This document shows, piece by piece, positions 1-8,540 of a stretch of DNA of 64,000 nt. The notes beneath the pieces are model-generated. The model was given only the letters and a program-made list of their open reading frames with translations, searched no databases and was not told the DNA's origin. Both the position numbers and the translations under genes were made by a program. Numbering within the stretch: the first letter of the stretch is position 1; every line of letters starts with the position of its first letter. Origin of the DNA: CAWHNT01 sp963830775 (GTDB lineage: Bacteria; Pseudomonadota; Alphaproteobacteria; Geminicoccales; Geminicoccaceae); contig CAWHNT010000022.1 in NCBI GenBank assembly GCA_963830775.1, positions 62,001 through 126,000 on the forward strand, in the 5' to 3' direction.

Positions 1-525
1 GACGAAGCTCGGGTTGACGATCCAGAGGATGGTGGTGGGCTCGCCCGTGAACCAGGAGATGATCTGGTTGATGGGGCCGAAGCGGTTGTCGAAGAGGAGC
101 CGCCACATCGCCCCGGCGATGATGGGCGAGATCACGATCGGGAGGACGAGGAGGGCCACGAAGACCTGCTTGCCCGGCATCTCGTCGAGGAAGAGGAGGG
201 CCAGCAGCAGGCCCAGGGCGAACTCGACCGGGAGTGCGATGCCCAGGAACAGGAAGGTGTGGCCGAAGGCCTGCCAGAAGCGGGCGTCGTGCAGGAGGCG
301 GGCATAGTTGAGGAGCCCGCTGAAGGAGGTGTCCTCCTCCAGCATGTTGATGTTCTGGACGCTGACCATCAGGGTGTAGATCAGCGGGAAGAGGCCGATC
401 AGCAGGATCACGAGGACGGCCGGCAGGACCATCGCATACTTGAACTGCCGGTCGCCGACCCCGATGCCGCGCCGACGCCTTGGGCGTGCCGGAAGGGCGG
501 CTTCCTCCCGCAAGACCTGCTGCAC
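1..525 (-). CDS. sugar ABC transporter permease (3' end cut by the window edge)
   Basis: Inner-membrane subunit of a carbohydrate ABC importer (MalF/UgpA type). The reverse strand reads 175 codons without a stop to base 1. A GTG start at 525 follows a GGGGAGG ribosome site 5 bases upstream. After a basic cytoplasmic stretch (RRRRGIGVGDRQ) comes the first membrane helix (MVLPAVLVILLIGLFPLIY), then a periplasmic loop, and further helices such as LPVEFALGLLLALLFL and VLPIVISPIIAGAMWRLLF, typical of this family. The conserved EAA loop would lie beyond the window. It follows the FGGY kinase gene on the same strand after 93 bases, so a sugar uptake and phosphorylation operon is likely. The substrate cannot be told. 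Confidence 0.85.
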   Translation of the reverse strand, partial: MQQVLREEAALPARPRRRRGIGVGDRQFKYAMVLPAVLVILLIGLFPLIYTLMVSVQNINMLEEDTSFSGLLNYARLLHDARFWQAFGHTFLFLGIALPVEFALGLLLALLFLDEMPGKQVFVALLVLPIVISPIIAGAMWRLLFDNRFGPINQIISWFTGEPTTILWIVNPSFV

Positions 526-570
526 GCTGCCTCCCCGACCTTCCACCCCGCTCTCTCACCCAGGCGGGCG

Positions 571-606
571 CCGCCACTCTATAAGGCTGCTGTGGCGGGC
601 CGCCAC
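571..606. repeat. three alternating inverted copies of CCGCCAC between kinase and permease genes
   Basis: CCGCCAC lies at 571-577, its complement GTGGCGG at 592-598, and CCGCCAC again at 600-606. The last two form a near-perfect palindrome with one central base, and the first two can pair across a 14-base loop. No T-run follows on the minus strand, so this is not a standard terminator. It could be an operator or an RNA element that tunes permease expression relative to the kinase. Confidence 0.5.
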
Positions 607-618
607 GGGCTTTCTGTT

Positions 619-1998
619 TTACGGAGCTTGTGGGGGGTGGTGGAGGTGGTTCTGGACGGCCTGGCGCCAGGTGGCGCGGTAGGTGGGGAGGTTTGGGAGG
701 GTGAGCGGCCGGGCTGGGGCCAGGTCGAGCTGGGCCGGGAGGTGGCGGTTGGCGTGCGTCCAGAGCAGGGCCGCACCCTGGGCGGTCCCGCTGCCGTCGG
801 CGTTGACCAGCACCTCCTGGCCGGGGCGCAGGGCGGCCACGAGGCTGGCGAAGGCGGGGTCCGCGGTGAAGCCGCCGTCGATCACGACCTGCTCGGGGCT
901 GCGGAGGAGGTCGAGGCAGAGGTCGGCCGTGAGGGCGGCGTAGAGCGTGGCGAGGGCGATGCGCCCGTCGCCGTCGACCGCCCCGCCCTCGATCCGCCCG
1001 CGGCCGGCGCTGCCGGGGAAGATGCCGTCGAACGCGACGAAGCCGGGGAGCGCCAGCACGCCTCGCCGGATGATGGCCGCCAGCGCCTCGGGCGTGGCCC
1101 GGCCGCCTGTGCCGCCGGTGAGCGCCTCGTACTCGCGCCCCGTCATCGCCAGCACGCCGCCGACCGGCCGGCCGGCGACATCGCTGGTCACGGTCATCGA
1201 CCGGGTCTCGTCGAGCGCCTCGGCCGGCGTGGCGGGGCACATGCCGACGAGCCAGGTGCCGGTCGAGAGGAGGGCGATGTCGGCGAGGCCGGCCGCCTGG
1301 TAGCGGTAGAGGTTGGCGGTGCTGTCGTGGATGCCGGCCAGAACCTGCATGGGTGGCAGGCCCAGCTCGGGCCGGGGTGTGCCCAGCACGCGGGATGGCG
1401 GGCCGATCGGGGGCAGGAGGTGCTCCCAGCCCATGGCCGCCACCATCGGCGTCAGGCGCCGGTCCAGCGGGCTCCACAGGTGCGACTGGGCCCCCAGCAT
1501 GCTGGGCTCGAGCGCCGCCACCCCGGTCAGCCGCCAGGCCCAGTATTGCGGCAGGGGCAGGAGCCAGCGCGCACGGGCGACCGCGTCGGGGAAGGCGTGC
1601 TCCATCCACAGGAGCTGGCGGCCGAAATGCACCGCCCCATCCTGCACCGGCGCCCCGCGCTCCGGGAAAGGGGGCACGATCCGCGCGTAGCGCTCCGCGA
1701 CCGCGGCCGGCACCTCCTGCTCGTAGTCGATCGCCGGCAGCACCGGCCCCGCCTCGTCGACCAGCACCGCCCCCGAGCCGTGCGCGGTGGCGACGAAGGC
1801 CTCGATCGGATGCAAGGCCGCCAGCTCGGCCAGGGAGCGGAGCAGCCAGGCCTCGATTCCGGCAAGGTCAGGATGCAGCCAGGGTGGCCCGGGCAGGGGC
1901 GTGTTCGCCCGCGAGCGCTGCGCCAGTGCCCGACCTGCCGCATCGAGCAGGACGAGCTTCAGGTTGGTCTTGCCGATGTCGAAGACCGCGGTGCCCAT
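619..1998 (-). CDS. FGGY-family carbohydrate kinase
   Basis: Cytoplasmic ATP-dependent sugar kinase of 459 residues, the usual size for the FGGY family. The N-terminal phosphate-binding motif is FDIGKTNLK (residues 5-13). The C-terminal half carries the second actin-like nucleotide-binding fold, with GIHDSTANLY, LLSTGTWLVG and VIDGGFTADP. The reading frame stays open upstream, but the start at 1998 (MGTAVFDIGKT) puts the phosphate-1 motif at the expected distance. It lies 11 bases after cbpM and upstream of a sugar ABC permease on the same strand. The sequence resembles kinases of the L-fuculose/L-rhamnulose branch, but the substrate is not proven. Confidence 0.85.
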   Translation of the reverse strand: MGTAVFDIGKTNLKLVLLDAAGRALAQRSRANTPLPGPPWLHPDLAGIEAWLLRSLAELAALHPIEAFVATAHGSGAVLVDEAGPVLPAIDYEQEVPAAVAERYARIVPPFPERGAPVQDGAVHFGRQLLWMEHAFPDAVARARWLLPLPQYWAWRLTGVAALEPSMLGAQSHLWSPLDRRLTPMVAAMGWEHLLPPIGPPSRVLGTPRPELGLPPMQVLAGIHDSTANLYRYQAAGLADIALLSTGTWLVGMCPATPAEALDETRSMTVTSDVAGRPVGGVLAMTGREYEALTGGTGGRATPEALAAIIRRGVLALPGFVAFDGIFPGSAGRGRIEGGAVDGDGRIALATLYAALTADLCLDLLRSPEQVVIDGGFTADPAFASLVAALRPGQEVLVNADGSGTAQGAALLWTHANRHLPAQLDLAPARPLTLPNLPTYRATWRQAVQNHLHHPPQAP

Positions 1999-2009
1999 CG
2001 GCCGCCGCC

Positions 2010-2354
2010 TCAGCTCGGCTGGCGATCGCCCGAGAGCCGTGCGCGGTACCTCGCCAGCACCTTGCGGCGGACCGCCTCGTCCTCGTCGGCCAGCGCCTCG
2101 GTCAGGGCCCGGACGCGGCGGCGGAGGTCGTAGAGCTGGTCGAGGAGGCCCATCACGACCGGGATCGCGTCCCGGTCGACGGCCAGATCCAGGTCGAGCT
2201 CGCGGATCAGGCGCAGGCGGGCCACGTCGATCTGGCGGAAATGGTAGCCGCCGCCCTCCGCCTCGGGACGGACGCATTCGGCCTCGACCCAGCGCAGGAT
2301 CTCGGCGTCGCTCGTGGCCCCGAGCTCGGCTGCCACGTCGGCCAGGCTCCTCAT
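2010..2354 (-). CDS. cbpM: chaperone modulator CbpM (MerR-like)
   Basis: A 114-residue protein whose first half is a MerR-type helix-turn-helix (ILRWVEAECVRPEAEGGGYHF, then a DVARLRLIREL recognition segment). The C-terminal half is a charged helix (DQLYDLRRRVRALTEAL). CbpM proteins bind the J-domain of CbpA and inhibit its co-chaperone and DNA-binding activity. Its ATG overlaps the stop of the adjoining cbpA-like gene (ATGA at 2351-2354), indicating translational coupling. Length and partner gene both fit the family. A role as an independent transcription factor is possible but less likely in this context. Confidence 0.85.
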   Translation of the reverse strand: MRSLADVAAELGATSDAEILRWVEAECVRPEAEGGGYHFRQIDVARLRLIRELDLDLAVDRDAIPVVMGLLDQLYDLRRRVRALTEALADEDEAVRRKVLARYRARLSGDRQPS

Positions 2355-3274
2355 CGGCCGGCCTCCCGCATCAGGTCCGCGCGCGGATCATAAGGGTGGC
2401 TCTGCTCGAAGCGGCCGATCGCCTCGGCGAGCTCGGGGTCGACCTGGCGCGGCAGGACGACCTTGAGCCGCACATACTGGTCGCCCGCCGGCAGGCCGTC
2501 ATGGGCCGGCATGCCGCGGCCCTTGAGGCGCAGGGTGACGCCGGTGTTGGAGCCCTTGGGGATCGTCAGGTTGACGGGGCCGGCCACGGTCGGCACGCTC
2601 ACCTTGGCCCCCAGCACCGCCTCGCTCAGCGTGACCGGCAGCTCGACATGGATGTCGCCGTCCTTGAGCTGGAAGATCGGGTGGGGGCGGATGCGGACCT
2701 CGACATAGGCGTCGCCGCTCGGAGCGCCGCCCAGGCCGGGGGCACCCATGCCGGCCAGGCGCAAGGTCTTGCCGTCGCCGATCCCCGCCGGGATGGTGAC
2801 GTCGATCCGGCGGCCGTCGGGGAGCTGCAGCGGGCGCTTGCCGCCGCGGGCGGCCTCGGTGAGGTCGACCTCGAGGGTGAAGGAGAGATCGCTGCCGCGC
2901 ACCTTCATGCCGGCACCGCGCCTGCCGCCGAAGAGGTCGGCGAAGACGCTCTGCAGGTCGGCCTCGTCGCCGAAGATCTCGCTGGTTCCGTACTTCGTCC
3001 CGCCCGGGCCGTCGGCGAAACCGCGATAGAACTCGCGCTGGCGTGGCCGCTCATTGCCGGCGGCGTCGATCTCGCCGCGGTCGAACCGCGCCCGCTTGTC
3101 CGCATCCGAGAGCAGGTCGTTGGCGGTGGAGATCTCCTTGAAGCGTGCCTCGGCCTTGGCATCGCCCGGATGCAGGTCGGGATGCGAGCCCTTGGCCAGC
3201 TTGCGGTAGGCCTTGCGGATCTCGTCCGGCGTGGCGGTTCTCGCCACGCCAAGCACCTCGTAAGGGTCGCGCAT
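2351..3274 (-). CDS. cbpA: DnaJ/CbpA-type co-chaperone
   Basis: A 307-residue type II J-protein. Residues 1-66 form the J-domain with the HPD tripeptide at 31-33 that stimulates the DnaK ATPase. A Gly/Phe-poor linker follows (about 67-115), then two beta-rich C-terminal substrate-binding domains (DLTEAARGGKRPLQLPDGRR; later LSEAVLGAKVSVPTVAGPV). The cysteine-rich zinc domain of true DnaJ is absent, which separates it from DnaJ. It starts at 3274 with MRDPYEVLGV and is translationally coupled to cbpM. It probably acts with DnaK in the cytoplasm; in E. coli the orthologue also binds the nucleoid. Confidence 0.9.
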   Translation of the reverse strand: MRDPYEVLGVARTATPDEIRKAYRKLAKGSHPDLHPGDAKAEARFKEISTANDLLSDADKRARFDRGEIDAAGNERPRQREFYRGFADGPGGTKYGTSEIFGDEADLQSVFADLFGGRRGAGMKVRGSDLSFTLEVDLTEAARGGKRPLQLPDGRRIDVTIPAGIGDGKTLRLAGMGAPGLGGAPSGDAYVEVRIRPHPIFQLKDGDIHVELPVTLSEAVLGAKVSVPTVAGPVNLTIPKGSNTGVTLRLKGRGMPAHDGLPAGDQYVRLKVVLPRQVDPELAEAIGRFEQSHPYDPRADLMREAGR

Positions 3275-3434
3275 TCGTGAAGCGCCCGGCTAAGTCCGTG
3301 AAAGATATCGCATGCAGATCGTCACGCCGCCCCGCTCACGCAAGACGTGCCGCCTCCCTTCCGATCGCGGCCACTTGCCTTCGCTGCCCGCCATGGCAAG
3401 TTCGCTCCGGTGACCTGACCAGCAGGAGGCTTCC

Positions 3435-3599
3435 ATGCGTCTCTTGGCACTCGCCACCGTGTTGCTGTTCACAGCCGGCAGCGCCATCGCCTGCCCGGCG
3501 CACCCGGAGCAGACCGCCAGCAACGACCAGACGGTCGCTCAGCGGCGGTGGGGCGAAGAAGCTTCCGCAGTCGCAGCCCGGCAAGCAGGGCTAGGCTGA
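3435..3599 (+). CDS. small secreted protein (54 aa)
   Basis: Unrecognised. ATG at 3435 follows a strong AGGAGG site 8 bases upstream. The product begins with a clear signal peptide (MRLLALATVLLFTAGSAIA) ending in an AIA cleavage motif, then a cysteine and a polar tail with no clear fold. The tail after about residue 36 could be out of frame: another frame reads SGGGAKKLPQSQPGKQG over the same bases, so a one-base error near 3542 is possible. It stands alone between the divergent cbpA operon and a downstream dehydrogenase-like gene. Confidence 0.5.
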   Translation: MRLLALATVLLFTAGSAIACPAHPEQTASNDQTVAQRRWGEEASAVAARQAGLG

Positions 3600-3681
3600 C
3601 ACGGGGTCGCAGCGGCAGTCCCGCACCTTCCCGGCGGCGAGCACCTCCCTAGAGTAGCGCGCAGACCAACGGGAGGTTGCG

Positions 3682-4458
3682 TTGCGCGCAGGCGTGATCG
3701 GGCGGGTGGACCGGCTCGCACCCTGGTTGGAGCGGTCGGGTCTTGCCGCCGTGGTCCATGCGGCGGCGGACGCTGCGGTCCTTTCCGACCTGCGCGTCGA
3801 TGCGTACGAGGGCTTCTTCGATGCCCTCGAGCATCCGCGTGTCTTCCTTCTCGACCTGGAGCCCGGACCGGCGGTCGATCAGCTCATCGACGAGGCTTAC
3901 ACGTCGATGGAGCCGGGCGACGTGGTCGTCGACTTTTCCGGAAGCTATTGGGGCGACACCTTGCGGCGCTACCGCCGCATGCGGCACCGCTCGCTCTACT
4001 ATCTCGATGCCGCCCTGGTGGTGGGCGATGGCGCTTCGGCCCTGCTGGTGGCCGGCGACGCCCGTGGCGTCGAGCTTGCCTCCCCCACGCTCGCGAGGCT
4101 GGCGGGCGAAGTGCCGCTGGTCCGGGCCGGCGAGGCCGGTGCAGCCCATTTCGGGCTGATGCTGCACGATGCCTGGCGGACGGCCCTCGCGCATGCCGCG
4201 AGCGAGGTGCACCAGGCGCTCGAGGCGTTCCCCAACGCGGCCAGTCCCCAGCTCCTGCAGGCGCTGACCGGCGGACTTGGCGTCGGTCACGGCCCGCGCG
4301 CCGCCTGGCTGCTCGACGACGCGGTCCGGCTCGAGGCGTCGACCCCGCTGCTGGCGCAGGCCGTCATGCTGGAGATCGCCACGGCGCTCGAGGAGCTGCG
4401 CGCGAACCCGCCGCCGCCGCGCGTGGGGCCTTTCGTGCATCCCGACGACATCCTGTAG
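3682..4458 (+). CDS. 6-phosphogluconate dehydrogenase-like protein, probably non-catalytic
   Basis: 258 residues with the layout of decarboxylating 6-phosphogluconate dehydrogenases: a Rossmann-like N-terminus, then GDVVVDFSGSYWGDTLRR (family: GDVVVDGGNSYYRD), then GAAHFGLMLHDAW (family: GAGHFVKMVHNG). The glycine-rich NADP loop has become GVIGRVDRLAPW, the catalytic lysine of HFVKMVHNG is Leu here and the following Asn is Asp. These changes suggest loss of the classical reaction. A TTG start at 3682 is chosen because GGGAGG lies 5 bases upstream. Similarity to the family is by pattern only; function is unknown. Confidence 0.55.
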   Translation: MRAGVIGRVDRLAPWLERSGLAAVVHAAADAAVLSDLRVDAYEGFFDALEHPRVFLLDLEPGPAVDQLIDEAYTSMEPGDVVVDFSGSYWGDTLRRYRRMRHRSLYYLDAALVVGDGASALLVAGDARGVELASPTLARLAGEVPLVRAGEAGAAHFGLMLHDAWRTALAHAASEVHQALEAFPNAASPQLLQALTGGLGVGHGPRAAWLLDDAVRLEASTPLLAQAVMLEIATALEELRANPPPPRVGPFVHPDDIL

Positions 4459-4515
4459 GCCCGCCGTCCGCTCGCGCTCGCCCCTGGCGTGGCGAAAAAT
4501 CTGACCACCTCGCGG

Positions 4516-4544
4516 TTGACTGTGCGGCTCCAGGACCGCACTGT
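4516..4544 (+). promoter_or_regulatory. candidate nap promoter with internal palindrome
   Basis: TTGACT at 4516-4521 resembles a -35 box; 17 bases later lies a weak -10 candidate (CACTGT, 4539-4544). Between and overlapping them is a perfect inverted repeat GTGCGG-N8-CCGCAC (4522-4541), placed where a repressor or activator could act. It is 67 bases before the napE start. No FNR-type TTGAT-N4-ATCAA site was seen. Confidence 0.4.
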
Positions 4545-4610
4545 GCGAGGCTAGAGCCAGCCCACAGAGGTGGCCCAGCCGGCAAGAGCCGGACGCGATC
4601 GGGGGAAGCA

Positions 4611-4772
4611 ATGCAGATCGAGGCACGCGGGCCCGAGCGCCGGCGCGAGCTTCTGATGTTCCTGTTTCTGGCCGTCCTGATCTGGCCCTTCGTTGCCGTC
4701 GCGGTCGTGGGTGGCTGGGGCTTCCTGGTCTGGATGTACTTCATCATGACCGGGCCGCCCGGGCCGGTATAG
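4611..4772 (+). CDS. napE: periplasmic nitrate reductase membrane protein NapE
   Basis: A 53-residue protein: short charged N-terminus (MQIEARGPERRREL), then one long hydrophobic span (FLFLAVLIWPFVAVAVVG) and a GFLVWMYFIMTGPPGP tail typical of NapE. It is the first gene of the nap cluster and ends 3 bases before napF. NapE is an integral membrane accessory protein of uncertain function. A GGGGAA sequence precedes the ATG. Identification rests on size, hydropathy, the WGFLVWM-type C-terminus and position. Confidence 0.85.
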   Translation: MQIEARGPERRRELLMFLFLAVLIWPFVAVAVVGGWGFLVWMYFIMTGPPGPV

Positions 4773-4775
4773 GCC

Positions 4776-5267
4776 ATGGCAGCACCCGCCTTCGATCCGG
4801 CGCGACGCCGTTTCCTGACCGGCCGGCGGTCCGGGCACCCCGCCGCCCTGGGCCGATGCGGCCCGGCTGCACGACGCTCTGCACCCGCTGCGGCGCCTGC
4901 GTCGATGCCTGCCCGGAGGGGATCCTGGTGGCGGGTGCGGCGGGGGTGCCGGAGGTCGAGTTCCATCGCGGCGAGTGCACCTTCTGCCGAGCCTGTGCCG
5001 ATGCCTGTCCGGAGCCGATCTTCGCCTCCCGCGAGCGGCAGCCCTGGGACCTCCGCGCCGCGATCGGCGATGCCTGCCTCACCCTCCGCGGCGTGGTCTG
5101 CCAGAGCTGCCGCGACGCCTGCCCGAGCGGCGCCATCCGCTTCACCCCTGCATTGCGCTCGGCGCCGCGGCCGACGCGTCGAGACCGACCAATGCACCGG
5201 CTGCGGCGCCTGCGTTGCCGGCTGCCCGACGTGCAGGCCATCACGGTCTGCCGCGGCCCATGGCTGA
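4776..5267 (+). pseudogene. napF: napF, ferredoxin-type maturation protein, frameshifted
   Basis: NapF is a cytoplasmic iron-sulfur protein that helps load or mature NapA. Start (MAAPAFDPARRRFLTG) and stop are in one frame 163 codons apart, the normal NapF length, but the conserved parts lie in different frames: PPWADAARLHDA, CTRCGACVDACPEG, CTFCRACADACPEP and CQSCRDACPSGAI in shifted frames, then CTGCGACVAGCP back in the starting frame. At least three indels are needed and they cancel out over the gene. All four 4Fe-4S cysteine clusters survive. Either the gene is broken or the sequence has base errors here; the cancelling favours error. Confidence 0.7.
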
Positions 5268-5519
5268 CGAGCTGCACGTCTCGAGCCTCGTCGTCCATGG
5301 CCGGCCCGAGCGGCTGGGCGCGCATCCGGGCCGACCTCGCGGGCCTGCCCGGGCGTCGAGGTCCATGCCGCCGCACCAACCGGCAAGCTCGTGGTCACGC
5401 TGGAGACCGGGAAGCGAGCAGGAGATCGTCGCCCGCCTTGCCACCATCAGCCGCTGGAGGGCGTGCTCTCCGCCACGCTGGTGTTCCACCAGGTCGAGCC
5501 CGTCGAGGCAGGGGGATAG
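5260..5519 (+). pseudogene. napD: napD, NapA signal-peptide chaperone, frameshifted
   Basis: NapD binds the Tat signal of NapA and holds back export until the cofactor is inserted. The frame from ATG 5260 gives MADELHVSSLVVHGRPERL, a typical NapD start. The rest is recovered only by changing frame: IRADLAGLPG, then VEVHAAAPTGKLVVTLE, then GSEQEIVARLATIS, then LEGVLSATLVFHQVEPVEAGG ending at 5519. The assembled product would be about 86 residues, normal for NapD. The start overlaps the end of napF and the stop is 5 bases before napA. Several single-base indels occur within 260 bases. Confidence 0.65.
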
Positions 5520-5524
5520 AGCCC

Positions 5525-8073
5525 ATGGAGCTGTCGCGCCGCAGCATGCTCAAGGCCAAGGCCGCAGCGGTCGCCGCCACCGCGGCCGGGATCGGTCTGC
5601 CCGCCGAAGCCGCCAACATCCCCGTCGGCGAGGATCTCTCCCTCAAATGGTCGAAGGCACCCTGCCGCTTCTGCGGCACGGGTTGCGGCGTGATGGTGGC
5701 CGTCAAGAACGGCAAGGTCGTCGCCACCCACGGCGACATGCAGGCCGAGGTCAATCGCGGCCTCAACTGCGTGAAGGGCTACTTCCTCTCCAAGATCATG
5801 TACGGGGCGGACCGGCTCACCACGCCGCTCCTGCGGATGCGCAACGGCCAGTTCCACAAGGAGGGCGAGTTCCAGCCGGTGAGCTGGGACCAGGCGTTCG
5901 ACGTCATGGCCCAGCAGTGGAAGCGGGTGCTGAAGGAGAAGGGCCCGACCGCCGTCGGCATGTTCGGCTCCGGCCAGTGGACGATCTGGGAGGGCTATGC
6001 CGCCACCAAGCTGATGCGGGCGGGCTTCCGCTCCAACAATCTGGATCCCAACGCCCGCCACTGCATGGCCTCGGCCGCCGTCACCTTCATCCGTGCCTTC
6101 GGCATGGACGAGCCGATGGGCTGCTACGACGACTTCGAGCACGCGGACGCCTTCGTGCTCTGGGGCTCGAACATGGCGGAGATGCACCCGATCCTGTGGA
6201 CCCGGGTGACGGACCGCCGGCTCTCGGCGCCGAGCTCCCGGATCGTGGTGCTCAGCACCTACGAGCACCGCAGCACGGACCTTGCCGACATCCCGATGAT
6301 CTTCAGGCCGGGCACGGACCTGGCGATCCTCAACTATATCGCCAACCACATCGTCCAGACCGGGGCCGTGAACCGGGAGTTCGTGGAGAAGCACGTCAAC
6401 TTCCGCGTCGGCAACACCGATATCGGCTACGGGCTGCGGCCCGAGCACGTGCTGGAGACGCGGGCTGCGCACAGCCAGGACCCGGGCGTCTCGCGGCCCG
6501 GCACCTTCGAGGACTATGTGGAGCTCCTGAAGCCCTACACGGTGGAGCACGCGGCCGAGCTCTCGGGCGTGCCCACGGAGCGGCTGGAGGCGCTGGCCCG
6601 GCTCTACGCCGACCCAAGGTGAAGGTCATGTCCTTGTGGACGATGGGCTTCAACCAGCATGTGCGTGGCGTGTGGGCCAACCACATGGTCTACAACATCC
6701 ATCTCCTGACCGGGAAGATCAGCGAGCCGGGCAACAGCCCGTTCTCGCTCACGGGCCAGCCCTCGGCCTGCGGCACGGCCCGCGAGGTCGGCACCTTCTC
6801 CCACCGCCTGCCGGCCGACATGCAGGTCACCAATCCCGAGCACCGGCACCATGCCGAGGAGCGCTGGAAGCTCCCGGCGGGGCTCCTGCCGGACAAGCCC
6901 GGCTACCACGCCGTGCAGCAGGACCGGATGCTGCGGGACGGCAAGCTCAACGCCTACTGGATCGCCTGCAACAACAACCTGCAGACGGCTCCCAACACCA
7001 ACAACGAGACCTATCCCGGCTACCGCAACCCCGAGAACTTCATCACCGTCTCGGACCCCTATCCCACCGTGACGGCGTTGGCGGCCGACCTGATCCTGCC
7101 GACCGCCATGTGGGTGGAGAAGGAGGGAGCCTACGGCAACGCCGAGCGGAGGACGCATTTCTGGCACGAGCTCGTGGGCGCGCCCGGCGAGGCACGCTCC
7201 GATCTCTGGCAGCTGGCCGAGTTCAGCAAGCGCTTCACCACCGACGAGGTCTGGCCGGCCGAGTTTCTGGACAAGTCGCCCGAGTATCGGGGCAGGACCC
7301 TCTACGAGGTGCTGTTCAGGAACGGGCAGGTGGATCAGTTCCCGCTGACCCAGCTCGACCCGGAATACGAGAACCACGAAGCCAGGCATTTCGGCTTCTA
7401 CATCCAGAAGGGCTTGTTCGAGGAGTATGCCGGGTTCGGCCGCGGCCACGGCCATGACCTCGCACCCTTCGACACCTACCATCAGGTCCGCGGCCTGCGC
7501 TGGCCGGTGGTGAACGGGCAGGAGACGCGCTGGCGCTACCGCGAGGGGCTCGATCCCTATGTGGAGAAGGGGTCGGGCGTGCAGTTCTACGGCAACCCGG
7601 ACAAGCGGGCGATCGTGCTCGCCGTACCCTACGAGCCGCCGGCGGAAGAGCCCGACCAGGAGTACGACCTCTGGCTCGTCACCGGCCGGGTGCTCGAGCA
7701 CTGGCACTCGGGCTCGATGACGCTGCGCGTCCCTGAGCTCTACAAGGCCTTCCCAGGCGCGCTCGTCTTCATGCACCCCGACGATGCGGCCGCACGCGGC
7801 CTCAGGCGCGGCTCCGAGGTGCGCATCGTCTCGCGCCGGGGCGAGATCCGCAGCCGGGTCGAGACCCGCGGCCGCAACCGGATGCCGCGCGGCGTGGTGT
7901 TCGTGCCCTTCTTCGACGCCAGCCAGCTCATCAACAAGGTCACGCTCGACGCCACCGACCCGATCTCCAAGCAGACCGACTTCAAGAAGTGTGCCGTGAA
8001 ACTGGTGCCGGCAGCCACGGCACAGCTCGAGCCTGGCCAGGCCGGCGGCGGTGGCGGCGAGGAGGTGGAGTGA
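5525..8073 (+). pseudogene. napA: napA, periplasmic nitrate reductase catalytic subunit, one frameshift
   Basis: Molybdenum enzyme reducing nitrate to nitrite in the periplasm. It begins with a Tat signal (RRSMLK, residues 5-10). The 4Fe-4S ligands are in CRFCGTGCGVMV and the later NCVKGY; the molybdenum-ligating cysteine is in NARHCMASA. The C-terminal molybdopterin-binding part (YDLWLVTGRVLEHWHSGSMT) lies in a second frame. The switch is at about 6615, where gacccaagg should read gaccccaagg, one C short in a C-run. Total length, about 849 codons, fits NapA. With that base restored the enzyme would be complete, so a sequencing slip is more likely than real loss. Confidence 0.9.
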
Positions 8074-8537
8074 TGCGGCGGGCGCTCTCGGGCCTTGCCG
8101 TGGCGCTGGCCCTTCTCGGCGCGCCTGCGGCTGCCCAGCGGGCGACCGACGCGCCGCGTCTCACCGGCCCGCAGCCCTTCACCGAGGAGACGCCGGCACC
8201 GCCTTTGCGCCGCGAGCTGGCCGACGATCTCCGTCAGCAGCGCAACTATCCGGACCAGCCGCCGGTCATCCCGCATTCGATCCGCGGCTACGAGATCTCG
8301 CTCAACGCCAATCGCTGCATGACCTGCCATGCGCGGCAATATACCGAGATCTCGCAGGCGCCGATGATCAGCATCACCCATTACATGGACCGGGACGGCA
8401 ACTTCCTCGCAAGCCTGGCACCGCGCCGGTACAACTGCACGGCCTGCCACGTCCCGCAGACCACGGCGAGCCCGCTGGTCGAGAACCGGTTCACCGACAT
8501 GCTGGAGATGACGACCCCGGGCGAGGGGGTGCCCTGA
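8073..8537 (+). CDS. napB: periplasmic nitrate reductase dihaem cytochrome NapB
   Basis: A 154-residue electron-transfer subunit passing electrons from NapC to NapA. It has a signal peptide (MRRALSGLAVALALLGAPAAAQ) and two haem c motifs, CMTCH (82-86) and CTACH (122-126). Other NapB-type features include PPVIPHSI before the first haem and distal histidines such as ITHYMD. The ATG overlaps the napA stop (TGATG), indicating coupled translation. It is intact, unlike the three genes before it. Confidence 0.93.
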   Translation: MRRALSGLAVALALLGAPAAAQRATDAPRLTGPQPFTEETPAPPLRRELADDLRQQRNYPDQPPVIPHSIRGYEISLNANRCMTCHARQYTEISQAPMISITHYMDRDGNFLASLAPRRYNCTACHVPQTTASPLVENRFTDMLEMTTPGEGVP

Positions 8538-8540
8538 GCC

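Noticed and set aside
592..606. Rho-independent terminator after the FGGY kinase
   Set aside because: The hairpin is good but no T-run follows on the minus strand and the permease gene starts soon after.
259..2133. A 624-codon plus-strand open frame opposite the FGGY kinase
   Set aside because: The minus strand encodes a clear kinase; the plus frame has no motif, no ribosome site and antisense-type composition.
4975..8073. A single 1032-codon protein covering napF to napA
   Set aside because: Only the last part (from about 6615) is NapA; the front is an out-of-frame reading of napF, napD and the first half of napA.
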